DNA from: Mesorhizobium sophorae | GTDB lineage: Bacteria > Pseudomonadota > Alphaproteobacteria > Rhizobiales > Rhizobiaceae | Direction of reading: 5' to 3' | Assembly: GCF_002270415.1 (NCBI RefSeq) | Contig: NZ_NNRI01000017.1 | Span: 186,001-250,000 of the forward strand | Length of the DNA: 64,000 bases | Shown: positions 33,748 to 42,230 of the stretch, piece after piece | How positions within the stretch are numbered: the first letter of the stretch is position 1 | How the letters are laid out: each line of letters starts with the position of its first letter | Notes under the pieces: generated by a model | What the model was told of the DNA's origin: nothing | Databases searched by the model: none | What the model saw: the letters and a program-made list of their open reading frames with translations, nothing else | Program-made: the position numbers and the translations under genes

Positions 33748-33826
33748 GACGTGACCTCGGTCATCCACAGGCCGTCAACCGATTTCGGCGGCGGCGTCGT
33801 TGTGCTAGCCTGGCTGGGAACAGGAT

Positions 33827-34477
33827 ATGAGAAACATGGATCTGCCCTTCAGGGACGAATTGGCGCTGATGCCCGACCTTCGCCACCGGTTGCGGCAGTT
33901 GCGCTGGTTCCGCGCCACCTTCCGCGGCAGCGCCAAGGTGGTGTCGGACACGTTCGGCGTGCGCTTTGAAATCGATGAAGCGAAGCTCACCAGGGCCTTT
34001 CTCGACTGGGTCGAGGTCATGGAGGCGCAGAAAGGCTTCGCCGCGGTCGACCGCGCCGACTTCATCGTCTTTGCCGCCGGCCTCGTTCTGCGCGAACTGA
34101 TCAGGCAGGCGCCGGCAAGGGATATCTCCGGCCTCAGCCAGTTGATTGAAACGGATTCGAATGCCGGCACGCTGGAAATCATCCGTTTCTGGCCGGAAGG
34201 GTTCCTCTACACCAACTACTGCGTCTCGGTGATCTCGGCGATCCACGAGCAGGAATTCGGCAGTGCGCCAAGCATCGACAAATGCGCCGATGACCTGCGC
34301 ACATGGTGGTCCTATCGCGAGAACGTGACCGAGATGCCGGCCTACGCAGTGGCTTTCCTCGACCGCTTTCTCGGCGCCGAACCGAACTGGATCACGCCCG
34401 ATCGCGCGCAGTCCCGGCAGGCCATGCAACGGGCACTCGGATCCGCGCGTGCCAGCGATGCCATCCGCCGGCTTTGA
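33827..34477 (+). CDS. Conserved cytoplasmic protein of unknown function
   Basis: The 216-residue product (MRNMDLPFRDELALMPDLRH) lacks a signal peptide and membrane segments. It is helical and aromatic-rich, with recognisable blocks FEIDEAKLTRAFLDWVEVME, FIVFAAGLVLRELIRQAP, EIIRFWPEGFLYTNYCVSV, and DDLRTWWSYRENVTEMPAYA. I recall similar proteins in rhizobia only as hypotheticals. An alternative ATG at 33836 has AGGA ten bases upstream. It is divergent from the PTS operon and lies 110 bases before the HAD phosphatase on the same strand. Confidence 0.75.
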   Translation: MRNMDLPFRDELALMPDLRHRLRQLRWFRATFRGSAKVVSDTFGVRFEIDEAKLTRAFLDWVEVMEAQKGFAAVDRADFIVFAAGLVLRELIRQAPARDISGLSQLIETDSNAGTLEIIRFWPEGFLYTNYCVSVISAIHEQEFGSAPSIDKCADDLRTWWSYRENVTEMPAYAVAFLDRFLGAEPNWITPDRAQSRQAMQRALGSARASDAIRRL

Positions 34478-34586
34478 TTGACCACCGGTTTCGCGCCTCC
34501 AGGCTGGGCGACTGTCAAAGCCCCGCCCTTGAACATCTGACTTTTTGCCGATAGCGATGTGCGATATCGACTCGGGAGAAAAGCGC

Positions 34587-35261
34587 GTGGCGCGATCAAG
34601 GCCTATCATTTTCGATTGCGACGGCGTTCTTGTCGACAGCGAGCCTCTGGCCGCCCGCGCCTATGAACGCGTCTATGACAAGCATGGCATGCCTGGGGTT
34701 CACGGCGGTATCATCGCCCAATGCATCGGCATGAAACAGTCCGACATCATCGCCAAGATCAGGGATTTGACCGGTCACCAGTTTCCGGCGGCGGCGGACG
34801 GCGACATCTGGGCCGAGACCAAGATCCTGTTTTCGCAGGAGTTGAAGCCGACCCCCGGCATCACAGCGTTTCTGGAGACGCTTGCCGGCGACCGCTGTGT
34901 CGCCTCGTCATCCTCCGTCGATCGCATAAACCACAGCCTGGCTGTCACCGGACTGGCGCGGTTCTTCGGCGATGCGATCTACAGTTCCTCGATGGTCAAA
35001 CGCGGCAAGCCCGCGCCGGACATCTTCCTGTTCGCCGCGGACAAGATGGGCGCCAAGCCGGCAGACTGCATCGTCATCGAGGATTCGCCCTTCGGGATAG
35101 AGGGCGCGGTCGCCGCCGGCATGACGGCGATCGGCTACACCGGTGGCGGCCATACCTATGCGGAGCACGGCGCGCGACTGACAGCGGCCGGTGCCAATTT
35201 CATCTGCAGCGATTGGCAAGAAGTTAGCCGGCAACTGGCCGGGCTCGGGGTGCCGGCCTAA
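34587..35261 (+). CDS. HAD-superfamily sugar-phosphate phosphatase
   Basis: The product (224 residues from the GTG at 34587, behind GGGAGAAAAGCGC; 10 more from an ATG at 34557) is a HAD subfamily IA hydrolase. Motif I is IIFDCDGVLVDSEP (nucleophile Asp and general acid Asp), motif II is the SSSS after CVA, motif III contains KRGKPAPDIFLFAADKMG, and motif IV is IVIEDSPFGIEGAVAAGMTA. A helical cap follows motif I, as in beta-phosphoglucomutases and GS1-like sugar phosphatases. It probably dephosphorylates a small sugar or polyol phosphate. Its 3' half is the source of a duplicated fragment at 36607. Confidence 0.9.
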   Translation: MARSRPIIFDCDGVLVDSEPLAARAYERVYDKHGMPGVHGGIIAQCIGMKQSDIIAKIRDLTGHQFPAAADGDIWAETKILFSQELKPTPGITAFLETLAGDRCVASSSSVDRINHSLAVTGLARFFGDAIYSSSMVKRGKPAPDIFLFAADKMGAKPADCIVIEDSPFGIEGAVAAGMTAIGYTGGGHTYAEHGARLTAAGANFICSDWQEVSRQLAGLGVPA

Positions 35262-35265
35262 TCTA

Positions 35266-36429
35266 TCAGCGAACAGGCAGTCCGAGGCGAACCCATTCGC
35301 TGGGCGGGATCGCCGGTCCGACGCGGAAGGTGAAGGACAAGACCCTCGTCGCATCGGTGTCGACCTGGCACCGGAAGCCCAGATGGTACCATTTCGTCGT
35401 TGCGCGGAAAGCGACATCCGGGGCGTCGAGGACATTGCCCACCTTCAGCGGAACACTTGGGATCAGGTCGGGGAAATAAGAGGCATCCACCAGTTGCTGC
35501 TGCAACGCGCTGGCGCAAAGTTGGGCAATACGCTTCTCGCGAGGCACCCCGCCCATCGCGCTTGTAGCCAGCGCATCGCCGGTAGCGCCCTGCGAGTAGA
35601 GCCTGTGAACCCCCGGAAGGCCCGAATAAGCCCGCGAAGCACTAGCAGCGGTATCCGTGGAATTTGGCCTCCCGGCGCTCTCGCTTCGGGACTTGGAGAC
35701 CTTCGCAGGGCCGGGCTTCGGCGCATTTGCGGGTTTGGGCTTCGGCGCTTCGGTTGACGTGGGAAGCTCGATCTCACCGTCGCCGTCGGCAGCCAAAGGC
35801 GGTGGCGCCGCTTCTGTCTGCTTGTCGGGTTCGTTCGCTCCCGCCTCTTCCTTGTCCGCCTGCTGTTTATCCATCTCCTGGGTTGGAGCTGCCTGTTTCT
35901 CCTGTTCGGGCTCGGCGTCCTTCGCAGCGTCTACCGGCTTCTCGTCGACTTTGGTTGAATCTGGCCGCCCCTCGGCGACCGCCGGGGTGGTGGATCGGCT
36001 CTCTGCAGGCTTCGGCACGACAGGCGGCTTCGAATCGTCCTCCTTGGCCGGCGAAGGCGAGGTGTCTTGAGCGCTGGCCCCATCCAGGGATTTCCTGGGA
36101 CCGGTGTCCTTGTCGCCAAACTGGAAAACCGGCTTCAGGACCTCGACTTTCGAGGGCTTTTCCGGCGCAGGTGGTTTTTCCACTTTCGGTTCCGGCGGTT
36201 TTTCAACCTTCGGTTCCGGTGGCTTCGGAGGCGGCACCGGAGCAGGTTTCGGTTTTGGTTGCTCGGGCGGAGGCACGAGCGCGACATTGACCGCCTGCTC
36301 CTCCTGCGGCTGTTGGGGAGGCCTAGGCACGTTGTAGACCACGAGCGCTGCGACGAGCGCGTGCAGGATCAGCGATGCGGGCAAGGCCCACAACAAATTC
36401 CGGCGCCGGTCTCGTGTCTCGTCCTTCAT
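35266..36429 (-). CDS. DUF930 protein with TonB-like architecture
   Basis: The product from the ATG at 36429 is 387 residues (a TTG at 36465 would add 12). An N-terminal membrane helix (LLWALPASLILHALVAALVV) is followed by a long Pro/Lys/Glu-rich linker (PKPAPVPPPKPPEPKVEKPP and onward, about residues 45-260), a layout like TonB. The C-terminal domain of about 120 residues is DUF930 (GLPGVHRLYSQGATGDALAT, then LIPSVPLKVGNVLDAPDVAF and FRCQVDTDATRVLSFTFRVG). Function unknown; probably an inner-membrane-anchored periplasmic protein. It ends 4 bases from the convergent HAD stop. A damaged paralog lies at 36777. Confidence 0.85.
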   Translation of the reverse strand: MKDETRDRRRNLLWALPASLILHALVAALVVYNVPRPPQQPQEEQAVNVALVPPPEQPKPKPAPVPPPKPPEPKVEKPPEPKVEKPPAPEKPSKVEVLKPVFQFGDKDTGPRKSLDGASAQDTSPSPAKEDDSKPPVVPKPAESRSTTPAVAEGRPDSTKVDEKPVDAAKDAEPEQEKQAAPTQEMDKQQADKEEAGANEPDKQTEAAPPPLAADGDGEIELPTSTEAPKPKPANAPKPGPAKVSKSRSESAGRPNSTDTAASASRAYSGLPGVHRLYSQGATGDALATSAMGGVPREKRIAQLCASALQQQLVDASYFPDLIPSVPLKVGNVLDAPDVAFRATTKWYHLGFRCQVDTDATRVLSFTFRVGPAIPPSEWVRLGLPVR

Positions 36430-36606
36430 TCCTTCCGATGTGGAATGAAAAAGCGGCGGCTTCAAGCACTGCCACTGTATTGGCGCCGTTTAGCCCCTGA
36501 CAGCTTGTCGATTTGGATCACCACACCCAGGGCAGCCCGGCCAAGGCGCTGGGGCGGCTCAATGAGCGGCTACCCACGATCCGATCCATCAAGACCGGAG
36601 ATCAGC

Positions 36607-36780
36607 CAGTTCGCCGCCGCCAGGATGGGTGCCGATCCGGCCGACTGCATCGTCATCGAGGATTCGTCCTTCGGCAGCCAGGGCGCGGTTGCCGCCGGCC
36701 TGACGGCGGCTGGTGCCGATTTCGTCTGCGCGGACTGGCAAGAAATGGCCGGCAATTGTCCTTTTGGCGTACCGGCCTAA
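36607..36780 (+). pseudogene. Duplicated 3' fragment of the HAD phosphatase
   Basis: In frame this reads FAAARMGADPADCIVIEDSS, then FGSQGAVAAGLTA and ADFVCADWQEM, ending FGVPA and TAA. It clearly duplicates the last 75 or so codons of the HAD gene at 34587, with about 16 codons deleted after GLTA. There is no nucleophile motif, so it cannot be active. Together with the adjacent DUF930 copy it shows that a block of HAD 3' end plus DUF930 was duplicated in tandem. Confidence 0.85.
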
Positions 36781-37992
36781 TTTAGCGGATACTTAGTGAA
36801 TCCACGGCTGGCCCATTCGCCAGGCGGGACTAATGACCCCACACGGAAGTTGAAAGATAGGACCCTCGTCGCATCGGCGTCGACTTCACATCGGAAGTTT
36901 AGATCGTACCAAGTGCTTCTGGTGCTGAAGGCCGCTTGAGTAGGGTTGAGAACATTACCTTTGTCCAGCGTAATGGTTGGCACCCATTTGACCGAATAGT
37001 CGGCACTTTGCAGTTCCTGGCTCAGAACATTGCCGCAGGGTTGCCACGCGCTGACCGCGCGACACATTCTCCATGGAGCTTGTGGCGAAGGCATTGCCGG
37101 TTGCCCCCTGCGAGTAAAGCTTTCTGACGCCCGGAAGGCCGGAATAGATTGGCGATCCTGCAACATCGTTGTTGGTGGGATTTGACCTTCCAGCATTCCC
37201 GATCGGCGCTTTGAAGGCTCTTGCGGGTTTGAACGTCAAGGTCTTGGCAGGTTTGGGCTTTGCCCTTCCAGTTGAGGCTGGAGGCGCTGGCTTGCCACCA
37301 GTCTCAGCCGCCAATGGCTTTGGCGTCACAACCGCTTGCTTTTCGGCGGGTTGCGGTGCGAGCTTCTGTTTGTCCGGCTGCTGTCTGTCAGCGTCCTCGG
37401 TCGCCTGCTTCTCCTCGTTTTGCGCAGGTTTGGCGTCCGGCGCGGCGGCCTCCTGTGTTTCCTCGCCTTGCGCGGGCTTTTCGTCCGGCGCAACGGTGGC
37501 CGGCTTCTCGTCAGGCTTGCTGGGCTCTGCCTTCTGCTGTGGCGTTGCAGCCGGGGCGGGCTGTGTCGGCGCGGGTGTCGGTGTTATAGGCGGCTTCGCC
37601 GCCTCATCCTTGGCCGGTGATGGCGTGTTGGGTTTAGCGCTGCTTCCGTCGAGCGATTTCTCCGGTCCCGTATCTTTCTGGCCGTACTGGAAAACGCGCT
37701 TCAGAACATGCTCGTCTGGCGGTTTCGGGGGCTCCGGAGGCGGCTTTTGTTCAGGCGGCTTTTCAGCCTTCTTTTCAGGTGTCGGCTCCGGTGGCTTTGG
37801 AGCAGGTTTCTGCTTAGGCTTCTCGGGCGGCGGCACAATCGCGACATTGACGGGCTGTTCCTGCTGATCCGGCTGCTGCTCGGATCTCGGCACGCCAAAG
37901 AACAAGAACGCTGCGATCAAGGCATGCAGGATCAGCGATGCCGCCAAGGCCCATCGCCAACTGCGAAACCACTCTCGTATCTTGCCGTTCAT
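36777..37992 (-). pseudogene. Second DUF930 copy with a frameshift
   Basis: A paralog of the gene at 35266 with the same design: start at the ATG at 37992 (or TTG at 38028), membrane helix (WALAASLILHALIAAFLFFG), Pro/Lys-rich linker, and DUF930 start (YSGLPGVRKLYSQGATGNAF). Near 37030-37046 the frame breaks: upstream it reads GQRVATL, but the conserved continuation CGNVLSQELQSADYSVKWVP lies in another frame and runs to a TAG at 36777. Comparison with the intact copy suggests loss of two bases. It may be a real pseudogene or a sequencing error; the truncated frame would end at 36955 and lack most of DUF930. Confidence 0.8.
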
Positions 37993-38151
37993 TGCGCCCG
38001 ATGTGGAATGAAAAAGCGGCGGCTTCAAGCACAGGCACTGTATTGGCGCAATTTAGCCGCTGACAGGTTGGTGATTTCGATACCCGGCGCAGCAGCTGGC
38101 GGCGAGACCGGTGCGGCCTTTTCCCAAACCCGCCGAGCAGGTCGAGCATCA

Positions 38152-39231
38152 TCATGATGCCGCCCCCGTCGCCGGGATGAGCCATCCGGATCGTATCCGC
38201 AGACGCGCCTGCGCGCCGCGCTCCAGCATCACCGGATCGGGCTGTTCGAAATGCAAGGTGAGGTCGGGGCTGGCGGAAGGCGCAAATTCGATGCGCGCCG
38301 AGCCACCTTGGTAGATCACCCGCTTGACGAGGCCATCGAAGCCGGGACCGTCCGGCACCACCTCGAGATCGGCTGCCCGACAGCAGATCTTTGCGCCGAC
38401 GCGCGGCCGCTCGCCGGTCCGGCAGCGAACGACCAGCTCGGTGCCGAGAACCCTGACCTTGCAGTGCCCGGCCTGCTCTGGGCTCAGCACATCGGCGGGA
38501 AGCAAAATACCTTGCGAAATGAAGGACGCCACCATTTCATTTGCCGGCTCATGATAGAGTTGGCGCGGCGTCGCCAGCTGCGCCAGGCGCCCATGATCCA
38601 TCACCGCGATGCGGTCGGCCAGCGCCATCGCTTCGGCCTGGTCATGGGTGATGTAGACGATGGTGGTGCCCGTGCGCTTGTGAAAGGCGGCGAACTCATC
38701 CTCCATCGAGGCTCTCAGATGCACATCCAGATTGGCGAGCGGCTCGTCGAACAGCACCAGCGACGGCGCGGCGACAAGGCAGCGCGCCAGCGCCACGCGC
38801 TGACGCTGGCCACCGGAGAGATTGGCCGGCCTGCGTTCGCCCAGCCCCTGCAGATTGACCAAAGCAAGCGCGTCCTCGACCTTCTGGCGCGCAGCCGCTC
38901 TGTCGAGCTTTGCCACCTTGAGCGAATAGCCGATGTTCTCGGCGACCGTCATATGCGGCCACAGCGCATAGTTCTGGAAGACGATGCCGACGCGCCGCTT
39001 TTCCGGCGCAACGCTGCCGCCCTTGCCCGACATGACCTTATTGCCGATGCGGATCTCGCCTGACGTCACCTTCTCGAACCCGGCGACGAGGCGCAGCAAC
39101 GTCGTCTTGCCGCAGCCGGAGGGGCCGAGCACGGCCAGGAATTCGCCGTCGCCGACATCGATCGATACATCCTTGACCGCGTCGAAGTCGGCAAAACTCT
39201 TGGTCACATGGTCCAGGGTCAATCGCGCCAT
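38152..39231 (-). CDS. ABC importer ATP-binding protein (FbpC/AfuC/PotA type)
   Basis: The 359-residue product has all ATPase motifs: Walker A GPSGCGKTTLLR, the Q-loop FQNYALWPHM, signature LSGGQRQRVALARCL, Walker B LVLFDEPLANLD, and the switch His in ITHDQAEAM. A C-terminal TOBE-type domain (about 240-359) is typical of importers for iron, phosphonates, polyamines or sugar phosphates. It overlaps the permease gene by 13 bases and energises that permease. I do not call it an iron transporter because the binding protein lacks the iron-site Tyr pair. Confidence 0.93.
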   Translation of the reverse strand: MARLTLDHVTKSFADFDAVKDVSIDVGDGEFLAVLGPSGCGKTTLLRLVAGFEKVTSGEIRIGNKVMSGKGGSVAPEKRRVGIVFQNYALWPHMTVAENIGYSLKVAKLDRAAARQKVEDALALVNLQGLGERRPANLSGGQRQRVALARCLVAAPSLVLFDEPLANLDVHLRASMEDEFAAFHKRTGTTIVYITHDQAEAMALADRIAVMDHGRLAQLATPRQLYHEPANEMVASFISQGILLPADVLSPEQAGHCKVRVLGTELVVRCRTGERPRVGAKICCRAADLEVVPDGPGFDGLVKRVIYQGGSARIEFAPSASPDLTLHFEQPDPVMLERGAQARLRIRSGWLIPATGAAS

Positions 39232-40922
39232 GGCAGCACTCCGCCTGGAAGGTGTGGGGCAAGCAGATTGGTCGCCAGCATCAGCACGAAGGTGACCGCC
39301 ACGGTGATTACGGACATCGCCGCCGAGTAGTTGGAATCGCCGCCCTGCTCGAAGGAAAACATCACCACGCCGATCGTCTCCGAGCCCGACGACCAGAGCA
39401 GCGCCGAAACAGTGAGCTCGCTGAGCGCCGTCATGAAGATCAGCAGGCCGCCGGCGATCGCCGCCGGCGCCACCAGTGGAAAGATGATCGTGCGCATGCG
39501 CAGGAACAGTCCGGCGCCGGCCACTTGGGCCGCTTCCTCCAGCGCCCGGTCGATCTGGTGATAGCCGCTGATGGTCGGCCGCAGCGCCAGCACCAGGAAA
39601 CGGGCGAGGTAGGCATAGAGGACGATCCAGACGGTGTTGTAGAGCTGGATACCGGTGAGCGGGATCGGCCGCAGGAACAGGAGCAGCGAGGCGATCGCCA
39701 GTACCACGCCGGGCAAGGCATAGGGCAGTTCGACCGACAGGTTGAGCAGTCGCACCCAGCGCTGCTTGCCCCAGGCAATGAGATAGCCGATCGGCACGGC
39801 GACGAGAACCGCGAAGAAGGCCGCCGCGATCGACAGCCAGAAGCTGTTGAAGAAGGCGCGGCTGGCCGCGTCATGCTCGAACAGCACGAAGCGATAATTG
39901 TCGAGCGTTGCCGTCCTGGCAGTGAGAGCAATGCCGTAGCCCGGCACCAGCGACGTCAGCACCAGCCCGAACAATGGCAGGAACAGCACCGCCACGATCA
40001 GCAGCCACATGCCGGCCTGGACGGCAGGTCGCCAGCGGCCGAGTTCGTAGGGCTCGGCCGGCAGCGACGTCGAGCTGATGCGATAATCGCGGCGGCGGCT
40101 CACGACCTCCTGCGCAAGAATGCCAGCCATGGCGATGATGCCGATCAACACTGACAGGAACGCGGTTTCGCCGAGCACCGCAGGGCCGCCGCCGGCCAGC
40201 CGCTGATAGATCAGCGTCGGCAGCACGAGATAATTGGCGGGAATGCCGAGAAAGGCAGGGATACCGAAATTGCCGACACAGGACACGAAGGCAAGTGCGG
40301 CGGCCGCCATGATCGACGGCGTCATCAAAGGCAACACGACGGTGACCAGCACGGTGAACCAGCCGGCGCCGCCGGCTCGCGCCGCCTCGACCAGCTCGCG
40401 CGGCAGTTTGCGCAGGCCGGCGCGCACCAGCAGGAAGACCAGCGGGCCGTATTGCACGCCGAGCAGCAGGATGATGCCCGAGGTGGAATAGAGCGGATTT
40501 CTGGTGCCGAGCGGCGGTGCCGCGCCAAACAGCTTGAGGAAGGGACTTGCCGGACCGAACAGTTGCAGCCAGGCCAACGCAGTCACCTGCGGCGCGATCA
40601 TCAATGGCATGACGTAGCAGAGCACCAGCGCACTGCGGCCGCGTATGTCGGTCAGCGTGATGAGGAGAGCCACGAGCGTCCCCGATAGCACTGCAAGCAA
40701 GGTGCCGCCAATGCCGACGACCAGCGTGTGCCAGGTCGCGATCCAGGTCGCCGGGCTTTTCAATCCGGCCTCTATCGCCATGCCGGACAAGGTGCCGCCG
40801 GGTGCCACGATCTCCTTGAAGAGACGCAGCACCGGCAGCAAGGAAAGCAGGGCGATGACGACGGCCACCATCGCCGTCAGGGCCATTTCCTGGCCCCGGC
40901 GTTCCCTGATCCGTGTCGACAT
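39219..40922 (-). CDS. ABC importer permease, fused double type (FbpB/AfuB-like)
   Basis: The 567-residue product starts at the ATG at 40922 behind AGGAAACGCAATC. It contains two complete permease halves, each of about six helices with an EAA loop: LPRELVEAARAGGAGWFTVL in the first half and IDRALEEAAQVAGAGLFLRM in the second. Such duplicated permeases are typical of the FbpB/AfuB/PhnU group, where one polypeptide forms the whole channel. It lies between the binding protein and the ATPase of the same operon, preceded by an intercistronic stem-loop. Confidence 0.93.
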   Translation of the reverse strand: MSTRIRERRGQEMALTAMVAVVIALLSLLPVLRLFKEIVAPGGTLSGMAIEAGLKSPATWIATWHTLVVGIGGTLLAVLSGTLVALLITLTDIRGRSALVLCYVMPLMIAPQVTALAWLQLFGPASPFLKLFGAAPPLGTRNPLYSTSGIILLLGVQYGPLVFLLVRAGLRKLPRELVEAARAGGAGWFTVLVTVVLPLMTPSIMAAAALAFVSCVGNFGIPAFLGIPANYLVLPTLIYQRLAGGGPAVLGETAFLSVLIGIIAMAGILAQEVVSRRRDYRISSTSLPAEPYELGRWRPAVQAGMWLLIVAVLFLPLFGLVLTSLVPGYGIALTARTATLDNYRFVLFEHDAASRAFFNSFWLSIAAAFFAVLVAVPIGYLIAWGKQRWVRLLNLSVELPYALPGVVLAIASLLLFLRPIPLTGIQLYNTVWIVLYAYLARFLVLALRPTISGYHQIDRALEEAAQVAGAGLFLRMRTIIFPLVAPAAIAGGLLIFMTALSELTVSALLWSSGSETIGVVMFSFEQGGDSNYSAAMSVITVAVTFVLMLATNLLAPHLPGGVLPWRD

Positions 40923-40952
40923 GATTGCGTTTCCTGGGATCGGTCGGCGGTC

Positions 40953-40978
40953 CGGGATGCCGCTTAAAGGGCATCCCG
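40953..40978. other. Intercistronic stem-loop
   Basis: CGGGATGCC, eight bases, GGCATCCCG: a perfect 9-base-pair stem between the binding-protein stop and the permease start. Such hairpins commonly protect the 5' mRNA part and give much more binding protein than permease. There is no T-run. Confidence 0.6.
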
Positions 40979-40993
40979 CCGCGATTGTCGGGC

Positions 40994-41980
40994 TCAGCCG
41001 CCGAACAGTTCCGAGAACTTCGCCTTGTCGGCGTCGGTGGTGGCCACGATGGCCTTGGTGTCGAACGGCATCACCTTGACCTTGACGCCTTCCGGCATCC
41101 ATTCGGGGCGGCCGACCGAGGCGCGCGCCGGCAGATAGCCCATGGACAGCGCTAGCTTCTGGCCTTCATCGGAAAGAATGAAGTCGACGAACTTCTTGGC
41201 GCCGTCAACATTCTTGGCCGTCTTCATGATCGCGACCGGTTCGGTCACCGCCGGCACGCCTTCGCTAGGGAACACGAATTCGACCGGCGAACCCTTCTTC
41301 TTGGCGTTCATCGCCATGAAGTCGACCAGGATGCCATAGGGCTTCTCGCCGCTGGCCACCGACTTCAGCACGGCGCCATTCCCGCGCACGCTGACGGTGT
41401 TGTTGGACTTCAGCTTCTGGAAGAAATCCCAGCCATAATTGGTGTCGCCGACGAAGCCGGAGAGCAGGTAGGCGGCCGCACCCGAATAGAGCGGGCTCGG
41501 CATGACCAGGCCGTCGGCATAGGCCGGCTTGGCCAGATCGGCCCAATGCGCAGGCTTTTCAGCCGCCGCGGTGTTGTAGACGATGCCGGTGGTGATCAGC
41601 TTGCTGCCGAAATAGGTCTTGCCGGCGTCATAGGCATCTGCCTCGATGCCGTCCAGCTTTGCCTCGGGATAGGGCAGCAGCCGGTCGTCCTTCTTCAACA
41701 GCTCCATGCTGACCGCGTCGGCAATCAAAAGCACGTCGGGCTGCGGGCTGCCAGCGGCGAATTCGGCTGCCATCTTGGTCAGGATGTCACTCGTTCCCGA
41801 ACGATAGATAGTCACGTCGATACCGGGCTGCGCCTTCTTGAAGGCATCCACGGTCTTGGCCGCATCGGCTTCCGGTTGGGATGTGTAGAGCGTCAACGTT
41901 TCAGCACCGGCCACGCCGGCAAACAAAGTTGCCGCGAGTGCAAGCTGGCTGGCCAGCAGCTTGATGAATAGCGTCTTCAT
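40994..41980 (-). CDS. ABC substrate-binding protein, AfuA/FbpA fold (possibly sugar-phosphate)
   Basis: The 328-residue product starts at the ATG at 41980 behind AGGAGGTCTC and has a signal peptide (cleavage after VAGA). The fold is that of FbpA/AfuA-type proteins (TLTLYTSQPEADAAKTVDAF, YRSGTSDILTKMAAEFAAGS, PDVLLIADAVSMELLKKDD, LPYPEAKLDGIEADAYD). The adjacent Tyr pair that binds iron in FbpA is not evident. The lack of that pair and the C-terminus (GYLPARASVGRPEWMPEGVK) suggest the AfuA group, which binds hexose phosphates. It is the first gene of the importer operon and lies 250 bases downstream of the E2 gene on the same strand. Confidence 0.85.
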   Translation of the reverse strand: MKTLFIKLLASQLALAATLFAGVAGAETLTLYTSQPEADAAKTVDAFKKAQPGIDVTIYRSGTSDILTKMAAEFAAGSPQPDVLLIADAVSMELLKKDDRLLPYPEAKLDGIEADAYDAGKTYFGSKLITTGIVYNTAAAEKPAHWADLAKPAYADGLVMPSPLYSGAAAYLLSGFVGDTNYGWDFFQKLKSNNTVSVRGNGAVLKSVASGEKPYGILVDFMAMNAKKKGSPVEFVFPSEGVPAVTEPVAIMKTAKNVDGAKKFVDFILSDEGQKLALSMGYLPARASVGRPEWMPEGVKVKVMPFDTKAIVATTDADKAKFSELFGG

Positions 41981-42230
41981 GAGACCTCCTGTCTGTCTGT
42001 GCATGAGCGGTCCGGCGCCTTGACCGGTTCCCGTCTCCCCTCCCTGCACGGCGCATATGACTGGTGGATGACAGCGCGCATGCCCGGTCCGATCAGGCAA
42101 CGGCTTCGCGCGGAATGCTCTCACAGCACAACAACACCTGCCCGCGGAACCAGTGTTCCACGTGCCTCATGGCTGCACCTGGACCTGCGATCCTTCGGGG
42201 CACCCGAGGGCTTTGGTGAGCCGGCGGGCC

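Noticed and set aside
38152..41980. Calling the ABC importer an iron(III) transporter
   Set aside because: The fold fits, but the Tyr-Tyr iron site of FbpA is not visible and AfuA-type sugar-phosphate importers share this architecture, so the substrate is left open.
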